A DNA stretch of 64,000 bases from contig NZ_JAMSKT010000014.1 in assembly GCF_023806125.1 (NCBI RefSeq), positions 24,306 through 88,305 on the forward strand, written 5' to 3'. Made by a program: the position numbers and the translations under genes. This DNA is from Clostridium caldaquaticum. GTDB lineage: Bacteria > Bacillota > Clostridia > Clostridiales > Clostridiaceae. This document shows positions 34,796 through 44,370 of the stretch, piece by piece. Below the pieces are notes generated by a model. It made no database searches and was not told where the DNA came from. It saw nothing but the letters and a program-made list of their open reading frames with translations. Each line of letters begins with the position of its first letter. Positions within the stretch are counted from its first letter, which is position 1.

Positions 34796-36136
34796 ATGGA
34801 TACTACACCTCTTAGAAGTTTACCTCACAATATAGAAGCTGAACAATGGGTTTTAGGTTCCATGCTTAAAGAAAAAACTTCCATAGCACAGGCTGTGGAA
34901 GTTTTAAAAAGTGAGGATTTTTATAGAGATGCTCATAAAATACTCTTTAATACAATGCTTGATTTGTTTCAAAAAGATACTCCTGTAGATATGGTTACTC
35001 TTGCTAATGAGCTAGCTTCTTCTCAAAAGCTTGAAGCAGTTGGAGGAGTAACTTATATAAGTGAAATATATTCTACAGCAATTTCTACAGCAAATGTAAG
35101 CTCCTACATAAGAATAGTTTCCGAAAAAGCTATGCTTAGAAAGCTTATAAGGGCTTCTACGGAAATAATTGAGGACAGTTACAATAAGCAGGATAATGTA
35201 GAAGGAGTTTTAGACTCTGCAGAGCAGAAAATATTTAATATTGCAGATAAGAGAAATACAGCAGATTTCGAGCCCATGAGTGTAGTGCTTGAAAGAGGTT
35301 TTTTAGAGATAGAAAGGCTTTTTAATAACAAAGGACAGATTACAGGAGTTCCTTCCGGTTTTCCTGATTTAGATGCTAAAACTTCCGGTTTTCAAAAGGG
35401 GGATATGGTACTTATAGCTGCAAGACCATCCATGGGAAAAACTACTTTTGCTTTAAACCTTGCTCAGCATGCAGCCTTAAGAGCAGGGAAAAGCATAGCT
35501 ATCTTTTCCTTGGAAATGTCAAAAGAACAGCTTGCTTATAAGCTTCTCTGTGCTGAAGCTAATGTAGATATGCTTAAGTTAAGAACAGGTAACCTAGACG
35601 ACAAAGACTGGGAAAACATAGCTAAAGCTTCAGGACCTCTTGCAGCAGCTAAAATATTTATAGATGATACTGCTGGTGTTTCAGTAATGGAAATGCGTTC
35701 AAAGTGCAGAAGATTAAAGCTTGAACATGGTATAGATATGATACTTATAGATTACCTTCAGCTTATGAGCGGAAGCAATTCTGAAAGCAGGCAGCAGGAA
35801 GTTTCTGAAATATCACGTTCTATAAAAGCACTGGCAAAAGAAATGCAGTGTCCGGTTATAGCACTATCACAGCTGTCTCGTGCTCCAGAGCAAAGAGCAG
35901 ACCACAGACCAATGCTTTCAGACCTTAGAGAGTCAGGTTCCATTGAGCAGGACGCTGACCTTGTAATGTTTTTATACAGAGATGAATACTATAATAAAGA
36001 AACAGAAGAAAAAAACGTAGCAGAATGTATTATAGCAAAACAAAGAAACGGTCCTACAGGAACTGTTAAGCTTGCATGGCTTGGACAATACAGTAAGTTT
36101 GGAAGTCTTGATACTGTGCATCGTGAAGAATATTAA
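34796..36136 (+). CDS. dnaB: Replicative DNA helicase
   Basis: 446 residues. N-terminal domain PHNIEAEQWVLGSML, then the RecA-like domain with Walker A ARPSMGKTTFA, FSLEMSKEQLAYKLL, Walker B LILIDYLQLM-type segment, and the DLRESGSIEQDADLVMFLYRDEYY motif. It unwinds DNA at the replication fork as a hexamer, 5' to 3', and contacts the tau part of DnaX (encoded at 6272). RBS GGGAGG. A strong hairpin terminator follows. Confidence 0.98.
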   Translation: MDTTPLRSLPHNIEAEQWVLGSMLKEKTSIAQAVEVLKSEDFYRDAHKILFNTMLDLFQKDTPVDMVTLANELASSQKLEAVGGVTYISEIYSTAISTANVSSYIRIVSEKAMLRKLIRASTEIIEDSYNKQDNVEGVLDSAEQKIFNIADKRNTADFEPMSVVLERGFLEIERLFNNKGQITGVPSGFPDLDAKTSGFQKGDMVLIAARPSMGKTTFALNLAQHAALRAGKSIAIFSLEMSKEQLAYKLLCAEANVDMLKLRTGNLDDKDWENIAKASGPLAAAKIFIDDTAGVSVMEMRSKCRRLKLEHGIDMILIDYLQLMSGSNSESRQQEVSEISRSIKALAKEMQCPVIALSQLSRAPEQRADHRPMLSDLRESGSIEQDADLVMFLYRDEYYNKETEEKNVAECIIAKQRNGPTGTVKLAWLGQYSKFGSLDTVHREEY

Positions 36137-36141
36137 GTGTT

Positions 36142-36185
36142 GGACACATTGAAGATTTATTAAATCTTTTATGTGTTCATTTTTT
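36142..36185 (+). terminator. Terminator after dnaB
   Basis: GGACACAT...GAAGATT pairs with AATCTT...ATGTGTTC, ending in six T. Confidence 0.85.
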
Positions 36186-36238
36186 AAATATCTTGAAAAT
36201 TTTCGAAACAGATGGTAATATTTAGCTATAGATATTAT

Positions 36239-36314
36239 GCTCCTGTAGCTCAGCTGGCAGAGCAACTGATTCGTAATCAGTAGGTCGTGGGTTCAAGTCC
36301 CATCGGGAGCTCCA
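36239..36314 (+). tRNA. tRNA-Thr(CGT)
   Basis: 76 bases including CCA. Acceptor GCTCCTG/CGGGAGC; anticodon stem ACTGA/TCAGT with loop TTCGTAA gives anticodon CGT. A single tRNA downstream of dnaB. Confidence 0.97.
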
Positions 36315-36393
36315 ATTTTTCTAAATATTTTATAAAACTTAGTCATAGTAACCCATTTTCCTTCATATATTCATAAGTAGGAGGTGGGTTTTT

Positions 36394-36897
36394 ATGTATA
36401 GAACGAGGATTTGTAATAAGTGTGATAATAATAAGTTTTTAGTTGTTCCAGATGGTGTTTCATTTAAGGTTGAATGTTCGCATTGTCATGATGTAAAGGA
36501 AACTTTTCAACTAGATGGAAAAATGGTAGTTCCTGAATGCGATAAATGCGGCTGCAGTTTATTCAAGTTTAGAGAAAAAGAGAAGGAAAACTCCATTGAG
36601 ATAGATTTTGTATGTGCAGAATGTGGAGAACGTGCTTCTTACATATACATTGACGATGAAGGCAGGGAAGTTACCCTTGAAAAAAGAACTTTGCTGGATA
36701 TGAAAAAATTTATATTAAATATTAACGACAGATTGTATAATATTGAATTTGGAGTGAGCGGCTTAAGGGCTTTAGAGTATGAAACTATGGATTTAGATGA
36801 ATTAAACAGCACTTTAAACAGAATAACAGATGAGTTAAATTCAATAAAAAATGAAATCGAAGTTATAGATATGAGAATTAAAAAATTAAATATTTAA
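36394..36897 (+). CDS. Zinc-ribbon protein with C-terminal coiled coil
   Basis: 167 residues, not recognised as a named family. CxxC pairs at about C7/C10, C29/C32, C49/C52 (with a further C54) and C74/C77 suggest two zinc ribbons. The rest (about 95-167) is helical, with heptad-like Leu/Ile spacing near the end (LNRITDELNSIKNEIEVIDM), suggesting a dimerising coiled coil. RBS AGGAGGTG. Monocistronic; a strong palindromic terminator follows. It could be a nucleic-acid-binding or scaffold protein; function unknown. Confidence 0.75.
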   Translation: MYRTRICNKCDNNKFLVVPDGVSFKVECSHCHDVKETFQLDGKMVVPECDKCGCSLFKFREKEKENSIEIDFVCAECGERASYIYIDDEGREVTLEKRTLLDMKKFILNINDRLYNIEFGVSGLRALEYETMDLDELNSTLNRITDELNSIKNEIEVIDMRIKKLNI

Positions 36898-36902
36898 TTA
36901 AA

Positions 36903-36930
36903 AAGCTGCAGGGGATATCCCCTGCAGTTT
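36903..36930. terminator. Bidirectional terminator
   Basis: A perfect 22-base palindrome built on CTGCAGGGGATATCC and its mirror (36906-36927), between convergent genes; T-rich on both sides. Confidence 0.8.
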
Positions 36931-38536
36931 AGCGGTTATAAACAGATTCAGCAATGTTCATTGCATGGTCTCCAACTCTTTCAAAATTGCTTATCATATC
37001 AAGGAAAACTGTACCGCTGTGAGCGTTGCAGATTCCAGTATGAAGTCTTCTTATGTGAGTTGTACGCAGCTGTTTTTCAAGATTATCAATTTTTTCTTCT
37101 ATATTAAGAACGCTTTGAGCTTTATTTGGATCATTATGTTCAAAACTTTCAATACTTGTGTTTAATGCTTCTAAAGTATAGTTATAAATATGGTCTAATT
37201 CAGAAAGTGCTTCCTGAGAAAAGATGAGCTTAGATGAAATTTTTTCATAAGCAAGCTCTGATAAGTTTTCTGCATGGTCTCCTATTCTTTCTATGTCATT
37301 TACTACATGGAACATAGAAGTTACAATTTCAGATTGCTCAGCAGACAGCTCCTTATTTGAAAGTTTTGCTAAGAAGGAAACTATTTCTTTTTCTAAAAGA
37401 TTAATAAGCCCCTCATTTTCAACTACTTTTTCAACTAGCTTTTCATCATTTTTTCTAAAGGCATCCATAGAAAGTTCTAAATTTTCTTTTGCTTTGTTTG
37501 CCATTCGTATTATTTCTTTAACTACCTGCCCAACAGCAATTACTGGAGTTTCAAGAAGTCTTTCATCAAGATATTTCGGCCCCATTTTTTCTTTAACATC
37601 GCTGCCTGGTATAATTTTGTTAACCATAAGAACTAAGTACTTAATAAAAGATGCCTGAATAAATACGTTAGTTACATTAAATAAAGTATGAGCATTTGCA
37701 ATCTGTCTTGCAGTATCTCCAGGGCTTATGTATTTTATTAAAGCAGTATATGGTACTAATAACAATGTGAAAATAATTGTACCTATTGTATTGAAGCTTA
37801 AGTGGATTAATGCTGCTTTTCTTGCAGTCTTATTTGTTCCTATACTAGCTAACATAGCTGTTACACATGTTCCAATATTGTCTCCAAATAGTATTGGAAG
37901 TGCTACCTCAATTGGAAGTGTTCCCGTTGAAGCAATAGCAATTAAAATTCCTATGGTAGCAGATGAGCTTTGTACTACTGCAGTCATGCCCATACCAACC
38001 AGAATTCCAAGGAAAGGGTTATGACTTAAAGTAGTTATTAAGTTTTTAAACTCATCCATTTTAGTCAATGGTTTCATGGAACTTTCCATGATTTGCATTC
38101 CCATAAATAATATACCGAAACCTAAAACTATATCTCCTATTTGCTTAAGTTTCTTTCCTTTTGAGAACAAAACAATAGCTGTACCGATTCCAACAAATAT
38201 TGGGGCAGCTTTTGTAAGTTTAAAAGCAACTAATTGACCTGTAACTGTAGTACCAATATTGGCACCCATAATTACACCAGCAGCCTGATACAGATTCATA
38301 AGTCCTGCATTAACAAAACCAACTACCATTACTGTAGTTGCGCTGCTGCTTTGGATAATTCCTGTAACAATAGTACCAACCAAAATTCCTTTTACAGGGT
38401 TTGAAGTTATTTTTTCAAAAAACACTTTAAGTTTATCCCCTGCAGAATTTTCTAGACCTTCACCCATCATCTTCATTCCATAAAGGAATAAACCTAATCC
38501 GCCAATAAGACCGAAAATCATTGATGTAATATCCAT
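36929..38536 (-). CDS. Na/phosphate cotransporter family protein with PhoU-like tail
   Basis: 535 residues. Two inverted Na/Pi-cotransporter repeats carrying the QSSSATT motif (GIIQSSSATT near residue 60 and VVQSSSATIG near 185), about eight membrane segments, then a cytoplasmic PhoU-like helical domain from about residue 330 with two repeats (FHVVNDIERIGDHAEN and ISNFERVGDHAMN). Imports or exports phosphate with sodium; the PhoU-like tail may regulate transport. RBS GGAGGAA close to the ATG. Confidence 0.93.
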   Translation of the reverse strand: MDITSMIFGLIGGLGLFLYGMKMMGEGLENSAGDKLKVFFEKITSNPVKGILVGTIVTGIIQSSSATTVMVVGFVNAGLMNLYQAAGVIMGANIGTTVTGQLVAFKLTKAAPIFVGIGTAIVLFSKGKKLKQIGDIVLGFGILFMGMQIMESSMKPLTKMDEFKNLITTLSHNPFLGILVGMGMTAVVQSSSATIGILIAIASTGTLPIEVALPILFGDNIGTCVTAMLASIGTNKTARKAALIHLSFNTIGTIIFTLLLVPYTALIKYISPGDTARQIANAHTLFNVTNVFIQASFIKYLVLMVNKIIPGSDVKEKMGPKYLDERLLETPVIAVGQVVKEIIRMANKAKENLELSMDAFRKNDEKLVEKVVENEGLINLLEKEIVSFLAKLSNKELSAEQSEIVTSMFHVVNDIERIGDHAENLSELAYEKISSKLIFSQEALSELDHIYNYTLEALNTSIESFEHNDPNKAQSVLNIEEKIDNLEKQLRTTHIRRLHTGICNAHSGTVFLDMISNFERVGDHAMNIAESVYNR

Positions 38537-38661
38537 ACATTTCCTCCGTTATTATATAAAATAATAGTACGCCTACAAAATATATCATACTATGACAAAT
38601 TAATATTGTTAAGTGCATTTCACTGAAATTTAACATAGATTTAACATAAATAACATTTGAT

Positions 38662-38701
38662 AAAAAAATAAGCTGTTTCAAAAATGAAACAACTTATTTT
38701 T
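38662..38701 (-). terminator. Hairpin just upstream of the next minus-strand gene's 3' end side
   Basis: AATAAG...GTTTC pairs with GAAAC...CTTATT, and the minus strand reads into a T-run. It lies immediately downstream of the kinase stop codon (38703) and terminates that gene. Confidence 0.75.
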
Positions 38702-38702
38702 G

Positions 38703-39299
38703 TTATAATTTTTCTCTGGTTTTCAGCTCTTGAATATAACTTTTTATTTTTAAGTGCCACTTATTATAAAGCTTAGGCTCAGTTTCTTTTAACACTTCCA
38801 TAAAAATATCTAAAACATTTAATTTATAAAGTCCTTTTGAAAGATGCCTTGGAAAATCTCTTTTTTTAGAGTAAAATTTTTGAGGGTCAATAATTTTTAT
38901 CTTTCCATCAGGCTCTACAAAAACATCTTTGCATCTAACATCAATTTTTTTAAACTTAAGTCTTTCAAACTCTTTCAGCATAGTTATTAAATCTAAAGCA
39001 AGTTTTCTGCTTAATCCATTTATCTTTATGTATTTTTTTAAAGGAAGTCCATCAACATAATCTCTTATCATATAATTTCCCCCAGTTTCGTAAATTCGAG
39101 GGAAATACTTATTTCCGTTTACCTTTTTAAGTATATATGCTTCATTATAAAAATCCTTCATAACAAAACATATTTTTATAACTTTATTATCAGGTAGAAG
39201 ATAAACTATACCGTTATGTCCTTTGCCTAGAAAACTGCACTTAAAAAGATCAATATCAGGGTATTTTGTATCTTCACATTTATGCTTGTGCTTACCCAT
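38703..39299 (-). CDS. Small atypical Ser/Thr kinase-like protein (YrzF type)
   Basis: 198 residues. Glycine loop GKGHNG (25-30), VIK lysine (K42), helix C Glu (E53), catalytic-loop Asp in KIDVRCKD (D120; the usual Lys is Arg and the Asn is Asp125), and IIDP in place of DFG (D138). The C-terminal lobe is very short. It resembles the small Bacillus kinases such as YrzF. Catalysis is plausible since all essential acidic residues remain. Stands alone with a weak RBS (GGTG). Substrate unknown. Confidence 0.75.
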   Translation of the reverse strand: MGKHKHKCEDTKYPDIDLFKCSFLGKGHNGIVYLLPDNKVIKICFVMKDFYNEAYILKKVNGNKYFPRIYETGGNYMIRDYVDGLPLKKYIKINGLSRKLALDLITMLKEFERLKFKKIDVRCKDVFVEPDGKIKIIDPQKFYSKKRDFPRHLSKGLYKLNVLDIFMEVLKETEPKLYNKWHLKIKSYIQELKTREKL

Positions 39300-39365
39300 A
39301 TATACACCGAAAACATTGCTTTATATTATAATATGAGTAGTATACATTATATGTTACAGTTATTT

Positions 39366-40487
39366 TTAAAGTTTATCTTCAAGTGAAAGTATAAAATTAG
39401 CTGTTACATATATTCCATAATAAAGCGCATCTTCAGATACATCAAAATAAGGCGAATGTAGAGGATGCTCTCCTTTTATTCCGTCTGAAATACCAAGCCT
39501 GAAGTGAACGGAAGGAACTTTTTCAGCAAAGAAGGCAAAGTCTTCAGCGGCAAAAGTTTTTTCAAGAGGCAGTACATTTTCACTTCCAAGTATTTTTTTA
39601 GAAGCATTTATAAAAAGCTCTGTTAAAGCAATATCACTAATTACTGGTGGATACTGGAATGAGTAATTAATAATAGCTTCACAGCCATATTTTCCAGCTG
39701 CCAGTTCAGCAGAATTTCTAATATCTTGCTCTATGCTTTTTCTTAAAGCATTGTCAAAAGTTCTTACAGTTCCAAGTACTTTTGCCTCACCTGGTATAAC
39801 ATTATTTGCAGTTCCTGCGTTTATGGCAGAAAAGGTTATAACATGAGGGTTTAGCGGATTATTTTCTATCCTGGATTTCATTGTCATGCTTTGAATAAGA
39901 TCAATTGCAGGAAATATTGGATTTTTACAAATGTGGGGCATGGCAGCATGACCGCCTATACCTTTAAAGGTTATATTAAAGTCATCTACAGAACCCATGG
40001 AGGCACCGCTGGATACTTCAATTTTTCCAACAGGAATTTTGGGCCAAACATGAAAACCTATCATATATTTTACTTCAGGGTTTTTTAAAACACCTTTTTT
40101 AATCATAGGAAGAGCTCCGCCTTCTGCTTCCTCAGCTGGCTGAAATATGAACTTAACGCATTTTTTAAAGCCTATTTCTTTAAGCACTAAGGCTGTGCCG
40201 AGAGCAACCGCCATATGGTAGTCATGACCGCAGGCATGAGAAACCCCGTTTACAGGAAGAGCGTCCATATCTGCTCTTACGGCAATGCAGCTTTCTTCTT
40301 CATTGAGTGTGGCTGTAACTCCTGTTTCAAGCATTGTTTCAGCATTAATTTTTATATTTTTTAAAAAATCTAACAGGATTTTTTGAGTGTTATATTCTTT
40401 ATAAGAAAGTTCAGCATTATTATGCAGCTTTTCTCTAGCCTCACTAATTAACGGCAGCTTATCTTTAATTATTTTTTTTAAGTCCAT
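39366..40487 (-). CDS. M20 family amidohydrolase/peptidase
   Basis: 373 residues. Metal-binding motifs of the M20D group: ALPVNGVSHACGHDYHMAVALG (about 75-96, with the conserved Cys and His-Asp), QPAEEAEGGALPMI with the general-base Glu, GFHVWP, and AEDFAFF near the C terminus. Members hydrolyse N-acyl amino acids, indole-acetyl amino acids or amino-benzoyl glutamate. RBS AGGAAGGA. Read after the malic enzyme gene with a 13-base gap, so probably co-transcribed with it. Confidence 0.9.
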   Translation of the reverse strand: MDLKKIIKDKLPLISEAREKLHNNAELSYKEYNTQKILLDFLKNIKINAETMLETGVTATLNEEESCIAVRADMDALPVNGVSHACGHDYHMAVALGTALVLKEIGFKKCVKFIFQPAEEAEGGALPMIKKGVLKNPEVKYMIGFHVWPKIPVGKIEVSSGASMGSVDDFNITFKGIGGHAAMPHICKNPIFPAIDLIQSMTMKSRIENNPLNPHVITFSAINAGTANNVIPGEAKVLGTVRTFDNALRKSIEQDIRNSAELAAGKYGCEAIINYSFQYPPVISDIALTELFINASKKILGSENVLPLEKTFAAEDFAFFAEKVPSVHFRLGISDGIKGEHPLHSPYFDVSEDALYYGIYVTANFILSLEDKL

Positions 40488-40500
40488 AGTTTTATCCTTC

Positions 40501-41673
40501 CTATATTCTTGCTGTACCGCTTTTTCTAGCAGCTTCCCTCACTGCTTCAGCAACTTTGTTTTGAACTTCCCTGTTAAAAGATTTAGGAATAATATAATCT
40601 TCACTTAATTCACTGTCAGAAATTGAATTTGCTATTGCATAAGCAGCAGCAACTTTCATTTCTTCATTTATATCTTTTGCACGTACATCAAGTGCACCTC
40701 TGAATATTCCAGGGAAGGCAAGTACGTTGTTGATTTGGTTTGGAAAATCAGAGCGGCCTGTTCCTATAACCCTTGCTCCAGCATTTTTAGCTTCTTCTGG
40801 AAATATTTCAGGAGTTGGATTTGCCATAGCAAAAATTATTGCATCTTTATTCATAGAGCGTACCATATCTTCTGTAACTGTTTTAGGTGCAGAAACTCCT
40901 ATGAATACATCGGAACCAGCCATAACTTTGGCAAGAGTGCCCTTAAGTTTTTCATGGTTTGTTATAGCTGCAATTTCTTCTTTTGAAGAATCTAAACCTT
41001 CACGGCCTTTATATATAGCACCTTTTCTATCGCACATAATTATATTTTTAACGCCAGAGGATAGTAAAAGTTTTGTTACAGCAACCCCAGCAGCACCAGC
41101 ACCGTTAACTACAACTTTAATGTCCTCTAATTTTTTGTTAACTATTTTTAGTGCATTTATAAGTCCTGCTAAAGTAACTACAGCAGTTCCATGCTGATCG
41201 TCGTGAAATACAGGAATATCAAGTTTTTCTTTTAATTTTCTTTCAATTTCAAAACATCTTGGAGCACTTATATCTTCTAGATTAATTCCGCCAAAGGAAA
41301 GAGAAATTTTTGAAATAGTGTCAACAATCTCGTCTACATCTTTTGTGTTTAATATTATTGGAAAAGCATCTACATCACCAAAGGTCTTAAAAAGAACAGC
41401 TTTACCTTCCATAACAGGAAGTGAGCCTAAAGGACCTATATCTCCTAATCCAAGTACTGCAGTTCCGTCAGAAACAACAGCAATAGTATTCCATCTTCTT
41501 GTATATATATAAGCTTTATCAGCATCCTTTTCTATTTCAAGACAAGGCTGAGCAACCCCAGGCGTATAAGCAAGGCTTAAATCCTCGGAATTATTTACAG
41601 ATACTCTTGAAATAACTTCTATTTTACCTCTTTTTTCTTCGTGGAATTTTAAAGATTCATCGTAAATTGACAT
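40501..41673 (-). CDS. NAD(P)-dependent malic enzyme
   Basis: 390 residues, the short bacterial form. From ATG 41673 (CAGGAGTG upstream); an ATG at 41706 lies before that RBS. SLAYTPGVAQPCLEI, GDIGPLGSLPVMEGKAVLFK, catalytic Lys in this block, FHDDQHGTA, the Rossmann motif VNGAGAAGVA, and FAMANPTPEIFP are present. Oxidatively decarboxylates malate to pyruvate and NAD(P)H. The PTA domain of longer versions is absent. First gene of a two-gene operon with an M20 hydrolase. Confidence 0.95.
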   Translation of the reverse strand: MSIYDESLKFHEEKRGKIEVISRVSVNNSEDLSLAYTPGVAQPCLEIEKDADKAYIYTRRWNTIAVVSDGTAVLGLGDIGPLGSLPVMEGKAVLFKTFGDVDAFPIILNTKDVDEIVDTISKISLSFGGINLEDISAPRCFEIERKLKEKLDIPVFHDDQHGTAVVTLAGLINALKIVNKKLEDIKVVVNGAGAAGVAVTKLLLSSGVKNIIMCDRKGAIYKGREGLDSSKEEIAAITNHEKLKGTLAKVMAGSDVFIGVSAPKTVTEDMVRSMNKDAIIFAMANPTPEIFPEEAKNAGARVIGTGRSDFPNQINNVLAFPGIFRGALDVRAKDINEEMKVAAAYAIANSISDSELSEDYIIPKSFNREVQNKVAEAVREAARKSGTARI

Positions 41674-41772
41674 TTTTATCACTCCTGTTTTTGTATATTT
41701 ATTCACGCAATTAATAAGTTTATTATAGCTCTAGCATAAATATTTAGTCAATTTTAAAATGTCGAAAACTTT

Positions 41773-42027
41773 CTAAATTTCATATATTAAATTCTTATCT
41801 TTGATAACTTTCTCTAAAGTCTTAGTATCCTCATCATCTAATTTAATATTTTGAATTAGCTTTCCTAATATATTTTTAAGTCTTAAAATAAATTGAAGCT
41901 CAGCTTCATAATTAGGATTTTGAAGTTCTTCTTTTATAATATGTATCTCATTATCCATTTCAAGTTTTTCAATATGTAGAGTAAGTTCGTTAATTATAGC
42001 TGATTTTATTTCTTCTTTAGCAGCCAT
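41773..42027 (-). CDS. Hypothetical helical protein
   Basis: 84 residues, charged and predicted all-helical, no Cys and no membrane segment. RBS GGGAGG with good spacing supports a real gene. I do not recognise the family. It lies between the malic enzyme promoter region and the MATE gene, in the same direction. Confidence 0.6.
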   Translation of the reverse strand: MAAKEEIKSAIINELTLHIEKLEMDNEIHIIKEELQNPNYEAELQFILRLKNILGKLIQNIKLDDEDTKTLEKVIKDKNLIYEI

Positions 42028-42084
42028 TTTTTTACCTCCCTTAATGTATTTGTACTTATAGTATATATGAAAGAAATTATACTG

Positions 42085-43455
42085 TCATTCTTTAGTTTTC
42101 ACAGTTAAATTATTAATCCATTTTTTAGATAATATTCTTGGAAGTCCTAATATAAGTTTAAAAACTTCTTCCATGTATGCAAGGGTGTATACCCAGTATA
42201 TTGGAAGCTTCCATACTATGCCCCCTAGAAATACTAAAGGAACTCCTACAAACCAGACTCCTCCAGTGTCTAAAAGAAGACAGAATTTTGTGTCGCCGCC
42301 GCTTCTAAGTATTCCAACAATGCATATGTAATTAAAGCATTTAACCCATAAGAAAGCTGAAAATGCAAGAAGATTTCTGGCTGCATAGTTATAAACTACA
42401 GGTGAAATATTATATGCAGATAGAATGTACTTTGAGGATACAGCAACAATTATTCCTGCAAGCAATGCTAGGGAGGGACCTATTATTATGAAGCGTTTTG
42501 CATATATAAATGCATCTTCTTCATTTCCACTACCAATTTTATTACCTAGCATAACAGCACAAGCATTGCCTATTCCAAGAAATACTACCCATGCAATTCT
42601 TTCTATAGTAGCAGAGATATTAGTTGATGCAATAACTTCAGTACCCATTCTTGCATAAACTATTGCATATAGGCTTACACCTAATGCCCAGATTGTTTCA
42701 TTTAATATAACAGGTGTTGTAACCTTAAAAAACTGCTTAATAAATGATGAAGATAAATCAAGCAGTTCATAAAGTTTTGCAGCTACTTGATATTTATTTT
42801 TGTATACAATATATAGTATTAAAGTTACTTCTATAAATCTAGCAAAAACTGTGGCTATGGCAGCACCTTCTACTTCCATTCTTGGAAAGCCAAAGGAGCC
42901 ATAAATTAAAAGATAATTAAATAAAGTGTTTACTGCTAAAGCTGTAATGCTTACTTTCATAGGTGTTTTTACCTGTCCAATGCTTCTTAAGGTAAAAGAA
43001 AAAGAAAAGCTGATAGAAGTTATAATATAGCTAAGTGCAGCAATTCTTAAATATCTGCTTCCAAGCAGTAAAACATCCATGTCTTTGGAAAAAATGCTGA
43101 GTATCTGTCGAGGAAACATTAGTGCTCCTAATGTAAATATTGAAGAAGATATTATTCCCGATATTAAGGATATACCAAGTACTCTTTTTATATTAGGTAA
43201 ATCTTTATTTCCCCAATATTGAGCTGTAAAAATTGATGAACCGCTTACAATTCCAAATAAAAGCAGGTTCAGCAGAAAAAAGTACTGATTAGCAAGTCCA
43301 ACGCTTGCGATGGCTCTTTCGCCAAGTCGTCCTATCATTATTGTATCTACTAAATTAAGAGAAGATAGAACCAGGTTTTGAGTTATTATTGGCAGAGCAA
43401 GCTTTAGCATTGATTTATAAAACTTTTTATCATTAAAGAGTTCTATTAACCTCAT
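42085..43455 (-). CDS. MATE family efflux transporter
   Basis: 456 residues from ATG 43455 (GGAGG upstream; a longer reading from 43494 has no RBS). Twelve membrane segments in two homologous halves; typical MATE patterns are LALPIITQNLVLSSLNLVDTIMIG in the first half and VILNETIWALGVSLYAIVYARMG in the second. Exports cationic compounds or metabolites using Na+ or H+. Nothing in the neighbourhood indicates the substrate. Confidence 0.93.
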   Translation of the reverse strand: MRLIELFNDKKFYKSMLKLALPIITQNLVLSSLNLVDTIMIGRLGERAIASVGLANQYFFLLNLLLFGIVSGSSIFTAQYWGNKDLPNIKRVLGISLISGIISSSIFTLGALMFPRQILSIFSKDMDVLLLGSRYLRIAALSYIITSISFSFSFTLRSIGQVKTPMKVSITALAVNTLFNYLLIYGSFGFPRMEVEGAAIATVFARFIEVTLILYIVYKNKYQVAAKLYELLDLSSSFIKQFFKVTTPVILNETIWALGVSLYAIVYARMGTEVIASTNISATIERIAWVVFLGIGNACAVMLGNKIGSGNEEDAFIYAKRFIIIGPSLALLAGIIVAVSSKYILSAYNISPVVYNYAARNLLAFSAFLWVKCFNYICIVGILRSGGDTKFCLLLDTGGVWFVGVPLVFLGGIVWKLPIYWVYTLAYMEEVFKLILGLPRILSKKWINNLTVKTKE

Positions 43456-43670
43456 ATGTACCTCCATGAATATTTTTTTCGTAAAGACCCGCAAAATATA
43501 ATTGTAGCTTATTTTTCAAATAAATTCTATATATTATAAGTAGCTTTTTATAAGTTTGTATATTAGAATAATAATTGGGTCATTTATGAATATTTATGAA
43601 ACGTAAAAGCTTTAGATTATTTGTGTTGTGTTTTAAAAAAATGTTAAATTTAGAAAGGCAGTGAATTTAT

Positions 43671-44333
43671 ATGTTAAAAGCTGTAATATTTGATATGGAT
43701 GGAGTAATATTCGATAGTGAACTTGTACATGCAAAACTTGAAAAGAGCTTGTTGAAGGAAATGGGAGTTGATTTAACTCATGAAGAAATAGAGAGTTTTG
43801 TTGGTACAAGCTCTTATTATATGTGGGAGATGCTTAAGGGAAAGTATGGGCTTTCTAAAACTGTTGAAGAATTAGTTAAAATAGAAAGAGACAGCTATTT
43901 TGAACTTTTAGTATCAGAAAATCATGAGGATAATATTGTAAAAGGAGTAAAAGAACTTATACAGGAACTGCATAAAAATAAAGTGAAATTAGCTGTAGCT
44001 TCCTCCTCTCCAGTTAATGTTATTGATACTGTAGTTGATATGTATGATATAAGGCAGTACTTTAATGCATTAGTAAGCGGAGATTATGTAGAAAGAAGCA
44101 AGCCTAATCCTGATATATTTTTATATGCTGCAGAAAAATTAGGAGTAAAACCAGAAGAATGTATAGTAATTGAGGATTCATCTAATGGAGTTTTGGCAGC
44201 TAAAAGAGCAGAAATGAAGTGTATTGGGTATAGAAATGTTAATTCAGGTAAACAAGATTTGTCTCCCGCAGATTTAGTAATAAGCGATTATTCAGAAATC
44301 AGCTATGAAAAATTAAAAGAGTTATGTATATAA
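43671..44333 (+). CDS. HAD-superfamily phosphatase, beta-phosphoglucomutase-like (copy 1)
   Basis: 220 residues. HAD motifs: DMDGVIFDSE (nucleophile Asp near 8 and Asp10), SSS in motif II, the KPNPDIF lysine in motif III, and EDSSNG in motif IV. The cap is the subfamily I helical type. The Asp-x-Asp with Gly-Val-Ile and the cap are those of beta-phosphoglucomutase and related sugar-phosphate phosphatases; which activity applies cannot be told. Tandem with a clear paralogue. Followed by its own terminator. Confidence 0.88.
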   Translation: MLKAVIFDMDGVIFDSELVHAKLEKSLLKEMGVDLTHEEIESFVGTSSYYMWEMLKGKYGLSKTVEELVKIERDSYFELLVSENHEDNIVKGVKELIQELHKNKVKLAVASSSPVNVIDTVVDMYDIRQYFNALVSGDYVERSKPNPDIFLYAAEKLGVKPEECIVIEDSSNGVLAAKRAEMKCIGYRNVNSGKQDLSPADLVISDYSEISYEKLKELCI

Positions 44334-44370
44334 AGTTCAGGTTAATTCTGCCTGAATTTTTTATTTTTTA
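44334..44370 (+). terminator. Terminator after HAD copy 1
   Basis: TTCAGG (44336-44341) pairs with CCTGAA (44351-44356), then a T-run. Confidence 0.8.

Noticed and set aside
38460..38681. Minus-strand frame upstream of the Na/Pi transporter
   Set aside because: Overlaps the transporter start out of frame and has no RBS or recognisable domain.
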